A stretch of 64,000 bases of DNA from Cyclobacteriaceae bacterium YHN15 (lineage in GTDB: Bacteria > Bacteroidota > Bacteroidia > Cytophagales > Cyclobacteriaceae), in assembly GCA_003797895.1 (NCBI GenBank), contig RKQB01000002.1, forward strand, positions 62,001 through 126,000. The letters are read 5' to 3'. Both the position numbers and the translations under genes were made by a program. Of the stretch, positions 51,874 to 61,779 are shown piece by piece. The stretch's first letter is position 1. Every line of letters starts with the position of its first letter. A model generated the notes under the pieces. It was not told the origin of the DNA, searched no databases, and saw only the letters and a list, made by a program, of their open reading frames with translations.

Positions 51874-54624
51874 TTAATTGCTCTGATACATTTCATTATA
51901 TGACTTTTCATCCATTCCCTTACTGAACCTGCGTAAGTTATAGGTAAAACTTAACATCAGGTAACGTTGTAGAACATTGGTCTGAATGTCCTCAATAAAA
52001 GTCTCGGTTATATTCCGTCTGACATTGGCATTTTGACCCAGTAGATCGTACACCATTAAACTGATTTCCCCTCTTTGGTTGTTGAAGATCTTTTTACCCA
52101 CACTCATGTTGATAAGGGAAAAATTGGTATCAAAGCCTTGGGACAAACCGGTATTGATCTGATGATTGAGGTCAAGACGGTAAATGATGCCTTCCCAAAT
52201 AATCCAATTGAAGTTAACCCGGAACCGTTGCTGGAAAAAATTATTGTTCATATTGGGATTCTGGGTGTTTGTAACCTTATTGTATGAAGACCTTGACCAA
52301 ATATTGAAATCCACTTGATCGCTGACATTGCTGTTGAGAGAAAAACCTGTACTCAACCGCGTGGAGTTGTTGAATCCAACCACATCATTCACCTGACCTG
52401 GTCTTTGGGTATACCCCAAACCTGCATTGAGGTTGAGGTTGGATTTGATAAAACCCAATGGCATACCATAGCTGAACCATGAACGAAAATCCTTAAAACC
52501 ATCCAAATTCACAGGTTTGTTCAACTGGGAACCTCTTTCCAATATTATCCCATCCTGGATTTCTGTGGGCTCTTCGGCAATAAATACCGAGTTGGAAATA
52601 AACTTATCTATAAACCTTGATTGAGCAAAAAGGAACCAGTTTTTATCCGAATCTGGATTATTACTCCTGAATCTTAAGCGAAACTGATTGGTGAATGATT
52701 GATCCAGATCTGGATTACCTGTGTGGAGCTGTATGGGGTTGGTGTTGTCCACTACATTCTGCAACTGCCAAACCTGTGGCTCATTTGTGTAGGTATCATA
52801 ATCCAATTGAATATTTGTATTGGCAGAAAATTTATACTCCATCCTTATGGTTGGTAGTAAGTTAGTAAAACTCCTGTTCAATACTTCCGTATTCGGGAAT
52901 TCCTGATTATTGTTCAATCTGGCATCCTCAAATTCCAATTCAGTCTGAATTTTGTATTTTTCAGACATATATTGATATCCCAGCTCGAAACTTTGTGTGA
53001 GGTAATTGCTGACAAAAACATTACTCAATGCCGTATCCAAGACCATATTACCATTGTCAAAGTCTCCATTATCTACATTGAAAAGTAACCTGTCGGAATC
53101 ATTTTCCCTGTTCCCGATTTGATATTCTGCTTCCATCTGTCCTTTTTCACCGAGAGGCTCTGTGTAGGAAACCCTGGTTTGCCATGAATCACCTGTACGT
53201 TCCCTGGTGATTCTTTGGTCCAGATTTTCCAGTCTCTCACCGCCCTGCTCAAAAAAGGTGTTTTTAGCTCTCCGGTCTGCTTCATCCAGATTCCAACCAT
53301 TGGTGAATGTTGTTCTGAGGGTTATTGTTCTTCCGGGTTTACTGAATTTATGGCTGTAAAATAAGCGGTTGAACAAATCAAAATCCTGATAATTTCCGGT
53401 TTTAAGATTTTCAACGGTATTGATAAGGTTGAGACCATCATCAGTTTGCCCAAAAAAACCTGAGTTTTCTGTTTCAAATCTGGCAGAAAACCTTGGTATA
53501 TATAATATTCTGTTCCTTTCATTCGGGTTGTATTCAAAGCGAAGATTGGCCTGATGCTGGTTGTTGACCCTGACATCTGTACTGGTTTCAGCGTAAAATT
53601 GATTGGATTCCTCAGTAGTAATAAATTCTCTGAAGCGGTTGACAATACCTACATTTTCACGGTTGGTAAAAACATAACTACCCGTCACCTTGATGTTTTC
53701 TCCCCAAAGATCGGAATAATTCATCCCCAATATATTGGTGGTGATAATCCCTTCCTGGGGATTTCCATTGTCCTGGGCATTAGGATCACTGGAAAAGTTC
53801 AGGATATTTACATTGTTGGTCAAACCAGTAATGGTCAATCTTTTATCTTCATCAAAAAGATTGACACTTGCCCCTGCAAGGTAGCGCTCATCAGTACCAT
53901 AACCAGCAGTAGCCTTTCCAAACTGTCCCTTTCTTCTATTGGGTTTTGTGATAATATTGATGGTCTTCAACCTTTCTCCATCATCGAAACCACTTAATTG
54001 GGCTTTTTCACTTTTTTGATCAAAAATCTCAATGCTTTGGATCATTTCAGCTGGAATATTCTGCAAAGCAGTCCTTACATCATTTCCGAAAAATGGTTTA
54101 CCATCTACCAATATCTGCGCAATATTTTCTCCCTGGGCCTGGAGGATTCCGTTTTCAGTATTTACTCCCGGTAACTTTTCTATCAATACCTGGGCACTGG
54201 CATCTTTCATGGTTTTGAAAGCATCTGCATTGTAAAGGGTTGTATCTCCTTTCTGACTGCCTGTAGACCTTCTGGCTTCAATTATTACCTCATTAAGGTC
54301 TGTGGCTTCTTCCATAATCAGGATGTTGCCCAAATCCATGTTGGAAGTGACCACTATATTTTTCAAATAATCCTTATAGCCCATAAACTGGACCCTAAGC
54401 AGGTAATCTCCCAACCTGATATTTGAAAGTTCAAACCTCCCATCTATATCCGACACAGTACCACCTATTTGTGTAGAATCATTCGCATTCAAAATCAATA
54501 TATTGACAAATGGCAGGACTTCCTGTTTGCCTTCCTCTTTAACCACCCCCTTAATAGAATAATTTTGAGTATATCCCTGAAGATATGATCCCATAAAAAA
54601 AATAAGTAATAAAATATATCTCAT
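51874..54624 (-). CDS. Outer membrane beta-barrel receptor, tandem copy 2
   Basis: This is the 916-residue upstream paralog of the previous gene, with the same domain order: signal peptide, carboxypeptidase-regulatory-like domain (about 22-105), plug-like domain (LVDGKPFFGNDVRTALQNIP) and barrel ending in LRRFSKGMDEKSYNEMYQ. The 284-bp spacer between the copies suggests separate transcription. Differences cluster in the predicted extracellular loops (for example the segment after GFFGQT and the region before YLTQSFELGYQY), which fits divergence of ligand preference. A 7-bp-arm inverted repeat (AAGCTGA-TTG-TCAGCTT, 54661-54677) lies 37 bp before its start. Confidence 0.86.
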   Translation of the reverse strand: MRYILLLIFFMGSYLQGYTQNYSIKGVVKEEGKQEVLPFVNILILNANDSTQIGGTVSDIDGRFELSNIRLGDYLLRVQFMGYKDYLKNIVVTSNMDLGNILIMEEATDLNEVIIEARRSTGSQKGDTTLYNADAFKTMKDASAQVLIEKLPGVNTENGILQAQGENIAQILVDGKPFFGNDVRTALQNIPAEMIQSIEIFDQKSEKAQLSGFDDGERLKTINIITKPNRRKGQFGKATAGYGTDERYLAGASVNLFDEDKRLTITGLTNNVNILNFSSDPNAQDNGNPQEGIITTNILGMNYSDLWGENIKVTGSYVFTNRENVGIVNRFREFITTEESNQFYAETSTDVRVNNQHQANLRFEYNPNERNRILYIPRFSARFETENSGFFGQTDDGLNLINTVENLKTGNYQDFDLFNRLFYSHKFSKPGRTITLRTTFTNGWNLDEADRRAKNTFFEQGGERLENLDQRITRERTGDSWQTRVSYTEPLGEKGQMEAEYQIGNRENDSDRLLFNVDNGDFDNGNMVLDTALSNVFVSNYLTQSFELGYQYMSEKYKIQTELEFEDARLNNNQEFPNTEVLNRSFTNLLPTIRMEYKFSANTNIQLDYDTYTNEPQVWQLQNVVDNTNPIQLHTGNPDLDQSFTNQFRLRFRSNNPDSDKNWFLFAQSRFIDKFISNSVFIAEEPTEIQDGIILERGSQLNKPVNLDGFKDFRSWFSYGMPLGFIKSNLNLNAGLGYTQRPGQVNDVVGFNNSTRLSTGFSLNSNVSDQVDFNIWSRSSYNKVTNTQNPNMNNNFFQQRFRVNFNWIIWEGIIYRLDLNHQINTGLSQGFDTNFSLINMSVGKKIFNNQRGEISLMVYDLLGQNANVRRNITETFIEDIQTNVLQRYLMLSFTYNLRRFSKGMDEKSYNEMYQSN

Positions 54625-54986
54625 TGATTAATAAGTTGTTGATGTTTATGATTTAATGCTAAGCTGATTGTCAGCTTTCATGATTTCATAAAACAAATTA
54701 ACGGTCAAGTGTTTTGCTTTCCTGTTTTTATTTGCTGAATGGTCTAATAACTAAAGGAATTGCTTAATTAAACGGCTGAAAAGCTTTTAGTTTAATTATA
54801 AATTATTTGTATCAAAAAGCCCTGATTTTTTGCAGACAATAGCTTATTTGGTTGTAATTACCCAATTATTTAAAAATCAGGTCCTTTTTTGGATGGTACT
54901 CATTACAATTACCATGAATGCCTTTCTGGTACTTCCAAAAATGCAGGAGCTTTCTGATAAGGAAAGAAGAAACCCTTTAATTCATA
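54625..54986. other. Intergenic region with two inverted repeats
   Basis: AAGCTGA-TTG-TCAGCTT (54661-54677) is a tight inverted repeat upstream of the receptor gene. CCTGATTTTT (54821-54830) and AAAAATCAGG (54872-54881) are perfect complements separated by 41 bp. A short hydrophobic open frame on the plus strand (54830-55027, TTG start) runs into the neighbouring carrier gene and is not called. Confidence 0.4.
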
Positions 54987-56783
54987 TTAAATGTAGAAGA
55001 AATGAAAGACGATTACCGTTAGAATGATGAACAGAATGGTCATACCACTTCCCGCTTTGATATAATCTTTGTTTTTATACCCTCCAGAGGACATCATCAA
55101 TGCATTTACCTGATGGGTAGGCAATAGGAAGGAATTGGATACGCTGACTGCAGCCAATAGTACCAAGGGTCTTGGATCCAATCCTGCAATTTCTGCCATT
55201 CCGATTACCAATGGTGCCAAGACGACTACGGCGCCGACATTGGACATAAAAAGGGAGAATACGGTGGCCAAAAGGGTGATGGCAATAACCAGTAACAATG
55301 AGGACTGCCCCTCTATTACACTCATCACATTTTCAGCCAGGAAATATGCAGCTCCGGTCTTTTGCATTGCCACCCCTAAAGGGATCAAACCTGCCAACAG
55401 GAAAACAACCTTCCAGTCTATGGAATCATAAGCTTGTTGTATGCTGATTACCCTAGACAGAATCATGGCCAAGGCGCCTGTCAAAAAGGCTATGGCAATA
55501 GGGACGCCCAGAAAGGTCAATAGAATACCAAAAGCAAAACTTGCCACTGCAGGTATGGTTTTGGATTGGTTTTTCGGTTCGGATTCAATAGGGGTTGCCA
55601 CAATCAGGTCTGACCCTTCCTTCAATAAACGAATATTGTCCCACAGCCCATAAACGATCAGTGTTTCTCCTTGTTCAAATACATGATCTGAAAAATCACC
55701 TTTAATTTCTTCTCCTTTACTGAACAGGATCAAAGGTTCTAAGGCAAACCTTCTCCTGAAGGCATAATCCCTCAAAGTTTTTCCTTTGATTTCGGAACTT
55801 GCCGGAATGATCACTTCTGCAAATCCGGAGTCCTCCGGTTTATCCAGCCTGCTGAAGATCAGTGGAGCATGTTCTTCATTCAATCCGAATTCGGATGCCA
55901 TAGATTTTGCATCACTCTCCCTACCCAAAATTGCCAGAATCTGTCCTTCCTGAAAGGCCGTTTCCCGCCATGGTGCATAGATAATATCCTCGCCCTTAGA
56001 GATAGCAATGATATTGATTTGAAATTTCTTCCATATCCCTGAACTCTCTGCAGTCTGTCCAATCAAAGGGCTGTCCTTTTTGATGGACAAATACCAAATG
56101 TTTTTGGATAGGCGAAGTGTTTCCATCAGTTTTTCCTGTGCGGACTTTTTCATTCCACCAGCACTTACCGATGGCAAAACATAATTACCCAATAGGAAAA
56201 AGTAAAGTACGCCGGCAATCAAAAGTATAGCGCCAATTGGGGTGACAGCAAATAGGCCATAAGGCTCCAGATCAGCATTTTTCAATAAGTCATTGATCAG
56301 AATCAGGTGACCGGATCCCACCATCGTCAAAGTACCTCCCAAAATAGCGGCGAAACCCAGTGGCATAATCAGCTGGGAAACAGGTATCTTGGTTTTTCTT
56401 GATATTTCAATGGTTCCTGGAAGGAAAAGAGCCGCTGCTCCAATGTTCTGCATAAAGGCTGAAAGCGTTCCGACAGACATGGAAATAAACCCGATTATTT
56501 TGTTTTTATCATCCCCTACTTTTTTGAGTATTCCCTCCGAAAACTTTTCCATTACTCCTGTGGTGGTGATACCATAACCCAAAATCATCACAGCGATCAT
56601 GGAAATTACCGCATTACTGGAAAAACCGATCAACATTTCATCGGTTGTCAAAATGCCTGTCCATCCCAGAGAAAGCATACAAATGATAGCCACCACATCG
56701 ATTCTGAAAATTTCAAATACCATCATGATGACGGTGGCTGTCAAAATACCTAAAACAATGATGATCTGAATATCTATTTCCAT
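54987..56783 (-). CDS. SLC13-family carrier with two TrkA-C domains
   Basis: The 598-residue inner-membrane protein has about ten to twelve hydrophobic segments split by a central soluble part (about residues 205-380) that holds two TrkA-C (RCK-C)-like domains (SPLIGQTAESSGIWKKFQIN, then SSEIKGKTLRDYAFRRRFAL). The membrane halves show carrier text such as MQNIGAAALFLPGTIEIS and MSNVGAVVVLAPLVIGMAEI, typical of the divalent anion:sodium symporter (DASS/SLC13) family. It would import sulfate, phosphate or dicarboxylates with sodium; the substrate is open. TrkA-C domains probably bind a regulatory ligand. Confidence 0.9.
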   Translation of the reverse strand: MEIDIQIIIVLGILTATVIMMVFEIFRIDVVAIICMLSLGWTGILTTDEMLIGFSSNAVISMIAVMILGYGITTTGVMEKFSEGILKKVGDDKNKIIGFISMSVGTLSAFMQNIGAAALFLPGTIEISRKTKIPVSQLIMPLGFAAILGGTLTMVGSGHLILINDLLKNADLEPYGLFAVTPIGAILLIAGVLYFFLLGNYVLPSVSAGGMKKSAQEKLMETLRLSKNIWYLSIKKDSPLIGQTAESSGIWKKFQINIIAISKGEDIIYAPWRETAFQEGQILAILGRESDAKSMASEFGLNEEHAPLIFSRLDKPEDSGFAEVIIPASSEIKGKTLRDYAFRRRFALEPLILFSKGEEIKGDFSDHVFEQGETLIVYGLWDNIRLLKEGSDLIVATPIESEPKNQSKTIPAVASFAFGILLTFLGVPIAIAFLTGALAMILSRVISIQQAYDSIDWKVVFLLAGLIPLGVAMQKTGAAYFLAENVMSVIEGQSSLLLVIAITLLATVFSLFMSNVGAVVVLAPLVIGMAEIAGLDPRPLVLLAAVSVSNSFLLPTHQVNALMMSSGGYKNKDYIKAGSGMTILFIILTVIVFHFFYI

Positions 56784-56895
56784 GGAGTAGTATTTAGGGA
56801 ATTAAAGCCAATATTAATGATATGCGCCTAAGCGCATTGTGTGAAAAATCACATTCATCTACAATTTATGAAATTGTCAGAAAATCCCGTTGAAT

Positions 56896-56923
56896 AACCT
56901 TTACCATTTTACTGGTAAAGGTT
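56896..56923. terminator. Stem-loop spanning the stop codon of the M14 peptidase gene
   Basis: AACCTTTACC (56896-56905) and GGTAAAGGTT (56914-56923) are perfect complements around an eight-base loop that contains the gene's TAA. It could end transcription or protect the mRNA 3' end, though no long T run follows on the minus strand. Confidence 0.4.
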
Positions 56924-59671
56924 GTTGAACAGCATCTTGAAAGTTCCGTGAGATTGGGCCCTATAGGTTATCTCAGGACCGTAAACATACAACACACCTT
57001 TGCCGATTGGGGCAGAGAATGCCGTAATACCGTCTTCTAAGTAGGACTGACCCCATGCCCAACCGCTTTTGAGTGGGGCTTTGGTGTCAAACCAGCTCAA
57101 TACCTGATATCCCTGTAATTTGGCCTCGGGCTTTAATTTGAAAACCGGGCTATTGTTGAACAAGACATCAACATGGCTGTCCAGGCCCCAATTGGCCGGA
57201 AGGGAGGTATCCACCCTGTTTACCAAAACTGAACCCGGAACATAGTATTTCTCACCGGGTAACGGCCTTTCGGAACCATCGCGCTGCACTTCAACCAAGG
57301 CGTTTTTTATAGGAAGTTGTAGATGATAAGCCAAATTTGAGGCGCTTCCTACAGCGATTACTTTCCCTCCGTTTTCAATAAAGGACCTGATCTGGGGTAT
57401 GGATTTCTCAGCCGTGATGCTGCCGAGCATATGATGGTATTCGGCAGGTGTATTGCTTTCAGTAGGAGGGGTGCCCCAGCCACTTGATCCATTGCTGCCC
57501 ACAGCGGGGATGCCACCACTGATAAAGAGCATAGCATCATATTTTTTGTTCAGGTTTCCGGCATCTATCTCCTTGGCAAAAATAACTTCAAACTCAAAAT
57601 TGTACTGTTCCAGTATCCACCTTACCCAACCACTGGGCATAGAACCTCCATATACATCAAACAAAGCAATTCTGGAAGGTTTGATGGCGAGGGCATTGTT
57701 AGGTGCAGATCTGGCATTTACCACCTTGACCCCATATAGGTCTGCCAATTCGGCAAGTTGCCTTGAAGCGTTTCCAGGAACATAAAATGAACCTGTAGGC
57801 AGGCCTTCTACACTGTTTTGTATCCTGGAAACCTTTATCCCTTTTTTGAGCAGTTCATTGACGATGGCATAGGAATCATTTTGTTCGGTGCTAAGGAAAT
57901 AACCTGATCTTGACGTACTGACCTGTACAGCAGGTACCGGTTCCAATTGTCCATAAGGGAGGCTTTCAAATGGACCTGTGAAATCATCCAAAATACGTTC
58001 AAACTGTATTCCCATCTGATAGGCCAAAGTCCAGCCTGCTGCATCATAAGGCCTGATCGGAGGTCCACCAGGATATTGGAAATCATTCGGGTAGTCCTGT
58101 GGTTCAAACATGTCAATGACGTGAGGCCGGAAAGCCTGATCCGTCTTAACGATGTAAGTGCCATTTGGATAGCTTTTGCCTTCTACGGTAAAGGAAGCAT
58201 TGGCTTTTTCTATTCGGATACCTGTTTTTACCAAGGCATTGATGAATTTTACCACAGTGGCGGGATCCTTTTGATCGGAAGTGATGATAAAGCCTCTGGG
58301 GTCTCTTTCTTCTTTGGACTGATAGACGCTATCATAAAAAACAGAAGGTATTGCACCCCCTCTTGCCGAAAAGGGACTGGTAGGGGCAGGATATTTATCC
58401 TTGTTTTTTTCATAGGCAGTCTTGATGGCATCGATTTTTCTTGGGAATGGCGTCCAATAATCCCCACTTCCCCTTTCAATGGATCCTTTCCCCATTACAT
58501 ACATGTTGTAAAGCAGATGATCACTGTTTCTTGCCGCATAATCCAATACCGCAAAGTTCATGGAAACGGAATAGTCTATGGACTGCTGGAAATGCCAGGT
58601 TTTCTGTGGCGTCACAGGGAAGGGAGTATTGCTGTTGGGAAGCAACCTGTCCGGAACCAAGGGTATTTCTTCTGGGTTTGGTCCGCCGACAATTTCGGTC
58701 AGGATACCTATGATATTATGGTAGTGGGTGGTGGTTCTGAGGCCTCCGTTATACCAAGTAGAGAAGGTGGAACCGTTCATTCTGGTAAACCCGGGTTTGT
58801 TTTCGGCATTCAGCCTGTTGTACATAGCTGCACCTACTGCATCAATACCTGTCACCATCATCGGATCAAATACATAGTTGAAAGGATCACGGTAGGGTGG
58901 GCCTGCCAGAACTGAACCTGCCGGTCCTCTCTGATGGTGGTTGTACATCACTTGAGGAATCCACTCCACAAAGAGCTGATGGCCCATATTGGTGGATTCC
59001 TTCATGTTTTGAATGTAGAAATCCCTGTTGTTATCATGTCCTATATATTTTTGGTAAAGCACCGGAAGGTTGGATAGGCTTCTTTTTTCCGGCTCAGCTT
59101 CTCTCATGTACCAGTTGCCGATTTTCTCATGGCCGTCCGGATTGGCATGGACAAAAAGAATGACCACATTTTCCAGGATTCTTTTGGTTTCGGGATCCTC
59201 TCTGGTAAGGATCTGATAGATAGTTTCGGTCAACTGATGTGTGCCCACCGTTTCGGTGGAATGTAGCCCTCCATCAATCCAAACAATGGCTTTTCCCTCA
59301 ATGGAAAGTTTTCTGGCCTCTGGCTCGGTAAGTCCTTCAGCCCTTCCCATTTTCACAGAAATATCCTTGAACTTGTCCAGATTAGCATGGTTTTCGGGAG
59401 AAGTGACAATCATCATCCACTGTTCCCTGCCTTCTTCGGTTTTCCCAATGGAAACCAATTTGGCTTTTTCGGAGGCTTCGGCCACTTTTTTGAAATAAGC
59501 TTCTGTTTGGGTATAATTACTTATATGGTAATCATCACCCATTCCGAAACCGAAATGTTCCTTTGGGTTTGGGATTTTTTGGGCAAAGGAGCTTCCTATA
59601 CCCAATAAAAATATGCAAAGGAGAATTACAGCTCCCTGAACTGATAGCTTTACTTTTCTTAGCTGTATCAT
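56909..59671 (-). CDS. M14-family zinc carboxypeptidase-like exported metallopeptidase
   Basis: The 920-residue product has a signal peptide (about residues 12-30, ending SSFAQ). The M14 catalytic domain covers about 45-380, with the zinc ligands His137 and Glu140 in WIDGGLHSTETVGTHQL, a conserved FVHANPDGHEKIGNWYM stretch and EIVGGPNPEEIPLV near the active-site Glu region. The C-terminal 500 residues are beta-rich and hold a class I amidotransferase-like module (FISGGIPAVGSNGSSGW). It probably trims peptides in the periplasm or outside the cell. Its stop codon sits in a hairpin. Confidence 0.9.
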   Translation of the reverse strand: MIQLRKVKLSVQGAVILLCIFLLGIGSSFAQKIPNPKEHFGFGMGDDYHISNYTQTEAYFKKVAEASEKAKLVSIGKTEEGREQWMMIVTSPENHANLDKFKDISVKMGRAEGLTEPEARKLSIEGKAIVWIDGGLHSTETVGTHQLTETIYQILTREDPETKRILENVVILFVHANPDGHEKIGNWYMREAEPEKRSLSNLPVLYQKYIGHDNNRDFYIQNMKESTNMGHQLFVEWIPQVMYNHHQRGPAGSVLAGPPYRDPFNYVFDPMMVTGIDAVGAAMYNRLNAENKPGFTRMNGSTFSTWYNGGLRTTTHYHNIIGILTEIVGGPNPEEIPLVPDRLLPNSNTPFPVTPQKTWHFQQSIDYSVSMNFAVLDYAARNSDHLLYNMYVMGKGSIERGSGDYWTPFPRKIDAIKTAYEKNKDKYPAPTSPFSARGGAIPSVFYDSVYQSKEERDPRGFIITSDQKDPATVVKFINALVKTGIRIEKANASFTVEGKSYPNGTYIVKTDQAFRPHVIDMFEPQDYPNDFQYPGGPPIRPYDAAGWTLAYQMGIQFERILDDFTGPFESLPYGQLEPVPAVQVSTSRSGYFLSTEQNDSYAIVNELLKKGIKVSRIQNSVEGLPTGSFYVPGNASRQLAELADLYGVKVVNARSAPNNALAIKPSRIALFDVYGGSMPSGWVRWILEQYNFEFEVIFAKEIDAGNLNKKYDAMLFISGGIPAVGSNGSSGWGTPPTESNTPAEYHHMLGSITAEKSIPQIRSFIENGGKVIAVGSASNLAYHLQLPIKNALVEVQRDGSERPLPGEKYYVPGSVLVNRVDTSLPANWGLDSHVDVLFNNSPVFKLKPEAKLQGYQVLSWFDTKAPLKSGWAWGQSYLEDGITAFSAPIGKGVLYVYGPEITYRAQSHGTFKMLFNNLYQ

Positions 59672-60446
59672 AAGGATTTAATTTTTCTTTAAGCTTAACA
59701 CTCCAAAATAACAATTTAACATAAGATAAGATGAAATTTGTATAGATGCAGAAGTGTTCAGACTTTGATTTTAACAATAGTATTTGAAAAGGGAATTACC
59801 ATTTACAGCAGCGGTAGATTATTTGCTTGCTTTTCAAAATTCAATTCACAGATAAAGTGAAGAAAAAATGCACAAAGACAGAGGATGTAAACATCTCTGA
59901 TAAAATATACCTAAGGGCATTCCCCAACTAAAAGGCCATTAAGATCTACTAAGTTTATTTCTTTTGACTGTCAAAGTTGCGGTTGATCGTATTTTGAAAA
60001 ATGAAATATTATTTACTAAATGAAATTGAGTTTTTTGATATAAATTTAAAATCAATTATTTTTGAATCATAATTAATCCTTCTTTTTCAGGGCTCAATTG
60101 TATTTATCTATTTTATTTTAATATTTATTTAATTTGAATATACACAATGACACCATTAGCCAAATTTAATTCTAAAAGCTTCTCATCCCTTTTGTAATAG
60201 AGATCAGTGCCAGGAACCAAAGTTGTTTGGAAGGGACAGAAAGTGGATATACAGTTTATTTAATTTGTTATTTTAAACAACCCAAAACTAATGTTAGTGG
60301 TAATAAAAAATTTTTGGTATAAGGGTGGGTTTTCCAATTTCATTCACCAAGCATGGTAGCCTATGGCCGGACTTCGAAAGAGATTAATTAATAAAAATTA
60401 ATAAGGGAGCCATGAATCAAACACAAAAGAAAGAAAAATTGAAAAA
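59672..60446. other. 775-bp AT-rich region without a recognisable gene
   Basis: No open frame above about 25 codons carries protein-like text. A 23-residue frame at 60001-60072 and a 14-residue frame that overlaps the next gene's start (60412 onward) are the best of these. Low-complexity A/T tracts dominate (about 60020-60160). I see no hairpin with a T run and no TAnnTTTG box with proper spacing. Confidence 0.4.
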
Positions 60447-61604
60447 ATGGATTTAAACAATATCAAAAATTTTATCAAAAAAAAATTATATAAAATTTTT
60501 GATAGAATTGATTTAGTTGAAAACATTAATTTGGACCTTACAAGGTCTCAAAAACGCGTATTAATTAGTTACCTCAATTCGAGTTTTAAAGAAGATCTTA
60601 TTTCTAACCATGTTTTTTCCACAAATATTCTTGAGGTCAATCAAATAATAAAAGTTTTTATTGATTTAGATTTTGCTATTGATGTAGTTGATTGTTTGGA
60701 TCATAATGGATTCGAAAAAGTCAAAGACAAAAGTTACGATGTCTTATTTGGACTTGGGTTTGTTTTTAATAGCATGATTGAACTTCCCAATTTTAGTAAA
60801 AGAATTTTATATATGACTGAGCATCATCCATCATTTTCAAAGGAAAAAGAATTGGAGAGAATCAATTATTTCTTTGAAAGACATGGAAAAAATGTTTCAA
60901 TACTTAGGTCAGGAATTTATTACCAAGAAAAAAATTTCGATTCTGTTGATGATGTAATTGTTTTGGGAGAGACAGATTTATTTTATAATAAAAATTATAA
61001 AGTGCATTCCTTAAAACCAACCGGTCTGAGAAATGATAAATATTATTTTAATAAAAGGGAATTTGATACAAGTAAAAAAAATTTTTTATGGTTTGGCTCA
61101 TATGGTGCAATTCATAAGGGTTTAGACTTATTGATTGATATTTTTACAAATCGGAAAGATTTAAACTTATTCATATGCGGATTAAGTGATTCTGAAATGA
61201 ACTTATTCAATTTTTCGAACAAAGCCAATATTTTTAATTTGGGAAAAATCAATGTGCAAAGCGAGTTATATTTAGAATTGGTTAATAAATGCAGTTTTGT
61301 CATAATACCTTCTTGTTCAGAGGGAATGTCAACTTCAATATTGACTTGCATGAGGCACTCTATGATACCGATTGTAATGAAAAATACAGGTTTTAATTAT
61401 CTGCATGATATGGTTTTTTTACTGGAGGATTACAAAATCAATTACATTGAGAAACAGATAAATCATATCACTTCGTTAAATGACGAACATATTAATTCTC
61501 TTCATGAAAAAATATATTCTTATGCAAATGATAATTTCAATTTATTAAGATTTACCGGGAATTTTAAATCTATTATTACAGAGATTATTAATCAAACTGA
61601 TTAA
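60447..61604 (+). CDS. Glycosyltransferase (GT-B fold type), AT-rich
   Basis: The 385-residue product has the layout of a GT-B glycosyltransferase: an N-terminal domain (about 1-195), then KKNFLWFGSYGAIHKGLDLLID (210-231, the donor-domain start, split here as KKNFLWFGSYGAIHKG), LFICGLSDSEMN, ELYLELVNKCSFVIIPSCSE (about 274-293) and SEGMSTSILTCMRHSMIPIV, the conserved acidic donor-site loop. It would add a sugar to a surface glycan. Base composition is clearly more AT-rich than in neighbouring genes and codon choice follows (many AAA, AAT, ATT, TTA), which suggests transfer. It stands alone between a 775-bp gap and a strong terminator. Confidence 0.78.
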   Translation: MDLNNIKNFIKKKLYKIFDRIDLVENINLDLTRSQKRVLISYLNSSFKEDLISNHVFSTNILEVNQIIKVFIDLDFAIDVVDCLDHNGFEKVKDKSYDVLFGLGFVFNSMIELPNFSKRILYMTEHHPSFSKEKELERINYFFERHGKNVSILRSGIYYQEKNFDSVDDVIVLGETDLFYNKNYKVHSLKPTGLRNDKYYFNKREFDTSKKNFLWFGSYGAIHKGLDLLIDIFTNRKDLNLFICGLSDSEMNLFNFSNKANIFNLGKINVQSELYLELVNKCSFVIIPSCSEGMSTSILTCMRHSMIPIVMKNTGFNYLHDMVFLLEDYKINYIEKQINHITSLNDEHINSLHEKIYSYANDNFNLLRFTGNFKSIITEIINQTD

Positions 61605-61724
61605 TTTTTTTTTTGGGGATATTATTTGCCTAATTGTAGTATGGAATAGGATTTATTTTGTCGGAAAAGCAGGAGAGAAGCTTCCAGTCGGGGATAGATT
61701 ATTTGAAATTTTATTGATAATAAG

Positions 61725-61759
61725 AAAAATGGGTACGATTAAAAACCGTACCCATTTTT
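61725..61759. terminator. Strong bidirectional hairpin terminator
   Basis: AAAAATGGGTACG (61725-61737) and CGTACCCATTTTT (61747-61759) are perfect 13-base complements around a nine-base loop. The A and T ends give a T run on both strands. It ends the glycosyltransferase transcript and, from the other side, the fasciclin remnant. Confidence 0.88.
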
Positions 61760-61779
61760 ACCTCAAAGACAAAGCCATA

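Noticed and set aside
54830..55027. A 65-residue hydrophobic plus-strand frame starting at TTG
   Set aside because: It overlaps the 3' end of the SLC13-type gene, has a poor start, no promoter, and the C-terminal half is the antisense of the carrier gene.
57947..58915. A 322-residue open frame on the plus strand inside the M14 peptidase gene
   Set aside because: It is fully antisense to a well-supported gene, is rich in Cys, His and Trp in an unordered way, and shows no domain text; long antisense frames arise here from the codon pattern of the real gene.
60001..60072. A 23-residue frame in the 775-bp AT-rich gap
   Set aside because: It is short and AT-driven in composition, with no ribosome-binding or promoter evidence.
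59815..61705. TAGATTATTTG found on both sides of the glycosyltransferase region (59815-59825 and 61695-61705), possible target-site duplication
   Set aside because: An 11-bp match within 2 kb of very AT-rich DNA is expected by chance, and flanking bases do not extend the match in register.
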